Below, piece after piece: positions 7,745-9,860 of a DNA stretch of 9,860 nucleotides. How positions within the stretch are numbered: the stretch's first letter is position 1; the number at the start of each line of letters is the position of its first letter. The position numbers were made by a program, and so were the translations under genes. Under the pieces are notes generated by a model. That model was not told where the DNA came from. It worked only from the letters and a program-made list of their open reading frames with translations, and searched no databases. This stretch comes from an uncultured Sphingomonadaceae bacterium (GTDB lineage: Bacteria; Pseudomonadota; Alphaproteobacteria; Sphingomonadales; Sphingomonadaceae), in contig CALKXX010000053.1 in the NCBI GenBank assembly GCA_938003725.1, positions 1 through 9,860 on the forward strand, written 5' to 3'.

Positions 7745-7834
7745 CAAAATGACTTCAATCTACAGCCAAAAAAGTCTTGGAAAGGCAACAAGCCTTCCCG
7801 GCGACTGTTTTCACTGTATATTTTTGTCATTTTG
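7745..7834. other. Hairpin B inside the 264-bp element
   Basis: The outer stem is CAAAATGAC (7745-7753) with GTCATTTTG (7826-7834). Nested inside it are AAAA/TTTT (7768-7771 with 7808-7811), AGTC/GACT (7773-7776 with 7803-7806), GG/CC (7779-7780 with 7798-7799) and AAGGC/GCCTT (7782-7786 with 7792-7796) around an AACAA loop. The level of nested pairing is well above what a random 90-base stretch normally shows. Confidence 0.65.
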
Positions 7835-7892
7835 ACGCCACGCCCGTTTCATTGTTGGGTTCTGACCCGAAGTAAATCAAAGGGGGCTTTGA

Positions 7893-9470
7893 ATGGGGGA
7901 TAGTGAGTCGCACATAGCGAACAACAGCGCGGAATATTTCCGTGCCTTTGTCAGCTATAGTCATGCCGATGCCGCCGCTGCCCAAAAACTGCACCGTAAA
8001 ATAGAAACCTATCGCCTGCCCAAATCGCTGCGGTTGGCGGGCATCGACAAACCGTCAGATGGCCGTTTGGGCAAGATATTCCGCGACCGCGAGGATTTGC
8101 CGGCGGCGCAGGATTTGTCAGAAGCAGTGAAACAGGCGCTGGCGGTTTCACAGGCGCTGATCGTTCTATGCTCCCCTGACGCACAGGCCTCTCCATGGGT
8201 CGCGCGGGAAATTGAACTGTTCCGCGAACTGCACCCGGACCGGCCGATATTGGCGGCGATCCTGCGCGGTGAACCGGAAGAGGCTTTCCCCGAACCGCTG
8301 AGACAAGGCCGCGAACCGCTGGCCGCTGATCTGCGCAAGGAAGGCGATGGCTGGCGGCTGGGGTTGTTGAAAATTGTTTCCGGCATTGCCGAAGTGCCGC
8401 TCGACGCACTGGTCCAGCGCGATGCCCAGCGCCGCCTACGCAGCGTGATGGCCGTCACGGGCGGCGCGCTGGCGGCGTTGTTAGTCATGATCGGGATGAC
8501 AATATTTGCCTTCCAACAGCGCAGCGAAGCGCAGCACCAACAGGCCGAAGCCGAGGGCATGGTCGAATATATGCTGACCGATTTGCGCACCCGATTAAAA
8601 GGGGTCGGACGGCTCGACGTGATGACCGACGTCAACGAACGCGCGATGGATTATTATGAAGGGCAAGGTGACCTGTCCGACATGCCCGCCGAGAGTTTGG
8701 AACGGCGAGCAAGAATTTTGCACGCGATGGGCGAGGACGACGAAAAGCGCGGCGATCTCGATAAGGCCCTAGCGAAATTCACCGAAGCCCACCGCGTGAC
8801 GGAGGCTTTGCTGGCGCAGGACCCGGACAATCCGGATAGGATATTTGGTCATGCGCAGAGTGAATATTGGGTTGGGTATGTTGCTTATATGACCAACAAT
8901 TGGTTTTTGACCAACAAACACTGGAGCAAATACAACCTCTTCGCTGATAAGCTAGTTAGTGGTGATCCTACAAACACTAAATGGTTGCGCGAGGCGGGTT
9001 ATGCTAGCGGTAACTTGTGCACTTTAGCTCTTCGTAGCCAAAGTGATGGCAAAGAGGCGTTAGATATTTGTCAATCTGCTACTCAAAAGATGCAATTGGT
9101 TTTGGAAGCTGAGCCGATCAACGAGCAAGCGAAGCGTGATCTTGCCAATCGGTTTGGATGGTTGGCGGAAGCCTACATCAATACCAACAACCGCAAACTG
9201 GCAGCAAAAGCCTATCGAAATCAAGAGACTATTCTGGAAGCTCTCGTTGAATCAAAACCGCGAGATCTTTCCTTAACCGATCAATGGGCGCGCGTTTTGA
9301 TGACGACTGCCGAGCTTCACAAAGATTTAGGAAATGATGCTGTTGTACAGGAATATTCGGAACGCGCGACCGCTCTAGTAGTTAAACTGATTTCACGGGA
9401 CCCTAAAAACCAAAAATGGAAAAAATGGAAACTAAGAACCGAAAACATTTTGAAAGGAAATAAGAAATGA
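7893..9470 (+). CDS. TIR domain - transmembrane - TPR protein
   Basis: The 525-residue product has three parts. Residues 15-135 are a TIR domain: RAFVSYSHAD (17-26), KIFRDREDLPAAQDLS (61-76), ALIVLCSPDA (88-97), then SPWVAREIELF (100-110). Its W102-x3-E106 pattern is where catalytic TIR NADases carry their glutamate. Residues 185-207 form one membrane helix; RRLR before it predicts TIR in the cytoplasm and the rest in the periplasm. Residues 265-500 are alpha-helical with TPR-like units (clear at 271-312, 413-455 and 465-501), suited to protein contacts. The ATG at 7893 has AGGGGG 6 bases upstream. The final ATGA overlaps the next gene's start. GC falls sharply after about 8850. Known TIR proteins act as NAD-consuming enzymes or signalling adaptors; activity here is inferred. 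It does not match the gene set of any TIR defence system I can name (Thoeris, CBASS and others). Confidence 0.88.
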   Translation: MGDSESHIANNSAEYFRAFVSYSHADAAAAQKLHRKIETYRLPKSLRLAGIDKPSDGRLGKIFRDREDLPAAQDLSEAVKQALAVSQALIVLCSPDAQASPWVAREIELFRELHPDRPILAAILRGEPEEAFPEPLRQGREPLAADLRKEGDGWRLGLLKIVSGIAEVPLDALVQRDAQRRLRSVMAVTGGALAALLVMIGMTIFAFQQRSEAQHQQAEAEGMVEYMLTDLRTRLKGVGRLDVMTDVNERAMDYYEGQGDLSDMPAESLERRARILHAMGEDDEKRGDLDKALAKFTEAHRVTEALLAQDPDNPDRIFGHAQSEYWVGYVAYMTNNWFLTNKHWSKYNLFADKLVSGDPTNTKWLREAGYASGNLCTLALRSQSDGKEALDICQSATQKMQLVLEAEPINEQAKRDLANRFGWLAEAYINTNNRKLAAKAYRNQETILEALVESKPRDLSLTDQWARVLMTTAELHKDLGNDAVVQEYSERATALVVKLISRDPKNQKWKKWKLRTENILKGNKK

Positions 9471-9860
9471 GTAAAAAGGGTACTTTGGAAATCGTATCTA
9501 GAAATTTCGGTTCGATGGAACCTTCCAGACCGAAAGGTTTTTCTCCTGACAAAGCAATCTTCTGTGATTTGCGGCTGGATGTCGAAGATGATCGTTTTTC
9601 ATTGATATATGAGAGTTTTGGCCAGATCGAGATAGATGAGAGCGATCCAAACAAGGAATTTATGGGCTATTTGAAGCGGTTTGCAAATGGTTGGCACCCC
9701 AATGAAGGTCAACAACCAAAGCCGGGCAACGGTATGCGCCGGTCGCAATTGTCAATTCGTGTTCGTGACAAAGCATATATCGCGATTCGGATTTCCAGTA
9801 CCAAAGAAAATTGGAGATTTTGCCATACAGAAGATCCTTTCACAGTCGCGCCAATTGAGA
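9467..9860 (+). CDS. Unrecognised small protein coupled to the TIR gene, 3'-truncated by window edge
   Basis: An ATG at 9467 shares ATGA with the TIR gene's stop, and AAAGGA (9453-9458) lies 8 bases before it. The frame stays open for 131 codons to the window end, so the true length is unknown. The visible protein starts MSKKGTLEIVSRNFGSM, has no signal peptide or membrane helix, and reads as a soluble, mixed alpha/beta protein with an acidic middle (DVEDDRF, EIDESDP) and a later basic part (MRRSQLSIRVRDKAYIAIRIS). I do not recognise a family and do not propose a function. The overlap and shared low GC with the end of the TIR gene argue for a common origin and transcript. It may be a partner, regulator or substrate of the TIR-TPR protein, which is inference. 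Confidence 0.75.
   Translation, partial: MSKKGTLEIVSRNFGSMEPSRPKGFSPDKAIFCDLRLDVEDDRFSLIYESFGQIEIDESDPNKEFMGYLKRFANGWHPNEGQQPKPGNGMRRSQLSIRVRDKAYIAIRISSTKENWRFCHTEDPFTVAPIE

Larger units (their letters stand above)
7605..7868. repeat. 264-bp structured non-coding element bounded by perfect 25-bp inverted repeats
   Basis: Bases 7605-7629 (starting GGGTCAGAACCC) are the exact reverse complement of 7844-7868 (ending GGGTTCTGACCC). The match stops sharply on both sides. No open frame of note lies between. The interior is not random: it holds two independent imperfect hairpins (7641-7729 and 7745-7834), so the whole element can fold as one closed stem with two branches. The tips themselves are near-palindromes (GGGT/ACCC). 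No target-site duplication is visible (flanks TAGAT and GAAGT). It could be a non-autonomous MITE- or REP-like mobile element, or a structured 5' leader or small RNA for the TIR gene, whose ATG is 24 bases downstream. The repeat is certain; its nature is not. Confidence 0.85.

Noticed and set aside
7605..7868. Retron-type non-coding RNA, because of the inverted-repeat-bounded fold upstream of a gene
   Set aside because: No reverse transcriptase is encoded nearby, and the downstream gene is a TIR-TPR protein.
8009..8635. Minus-strand 208-codon open frame opposite the TIR domain
   Set aside because: It is serine/arginine-rich low-complexity translation of the opposite strand of a well-supported gene.
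7893..9470. Assigning the TIR gene to Thoeris or another named defence system
   Set aside because: No Thoeris partner (ThsA-like) or other named component lies in the window, and the membrane-TPR layout differs.
1..9860. CRISPR array, tRNA, rRNA or complete insertion sequence
   Set aside because: No regularly spaced direct repeats, cloverleaf-like sequences or transposase motifs were seen in the gaps or the coding frames.

Overview
The window looks like a piece of a Gram-negative chromosome of about 50-60% GC, most likely an alphaproteobacterium of the Sphingomonadales. This is inferred from the gene set (outer-membrane autotransporter, Tat-exported DUF1501 protein beside DUF1800, TIR-membrane-TPR protein) and from codon use; no rRNA or other phylogenetic marker is present.

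Layout, left to right. (1) 1-1907, plus strand: the 3' part of a large autotransporter whose start lies before the window. It has a repeat-bearing passenger, a stalk and a complete C-terminal beta-barrel; several strong palindromes lie inside its coding sequence. (2) 1908-2231: a gene-free spacer with hairpins. (3) 2232-4870, plus strand: a translationally coupled transporter pair, an AGCS sodium:alanine/glycine-type symporter followed by a YeiH-type putative sulfate exporter that starts at a TTG overlapping the upstream stop. (4) 4879-7435, minus strand: a two-gene operon, DUF1800 first and then a Tat-signal DUF1501 protein, converging on the transporter pair with only 8 bp between stop codons. 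(5) 7436-7892: a gene-free stretch holding a short dispersed-type repeat and a 264-bp element. The element is bounded by a perfect 25-bp inverted repeat, and its inside folds into two further large hairpins. (6) 7893 to the window end, plus strand: a TIR-transmembrane-TPR protein, overlapping by 4 bp an unrecognised small protein that runs off the window.

The part most worth attention is 7605-9860. A highly structured, non-coding, inverted-repeat-bounded element sits directly before a TIR effector-like gene. The TIR protein is predicted to put its TIR domain in the cytoplasm and its TPR domain in the periplasm, and its gene is coupled to an unknown partner. Base composition falls from roughly 60% GC to about 40% part-way through the TIR gene and stays low in the partner gene, suggesting a mosaic or acquired 3' half. 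Whether this is a defence or signalling module cannot be decided from the sequence alone.
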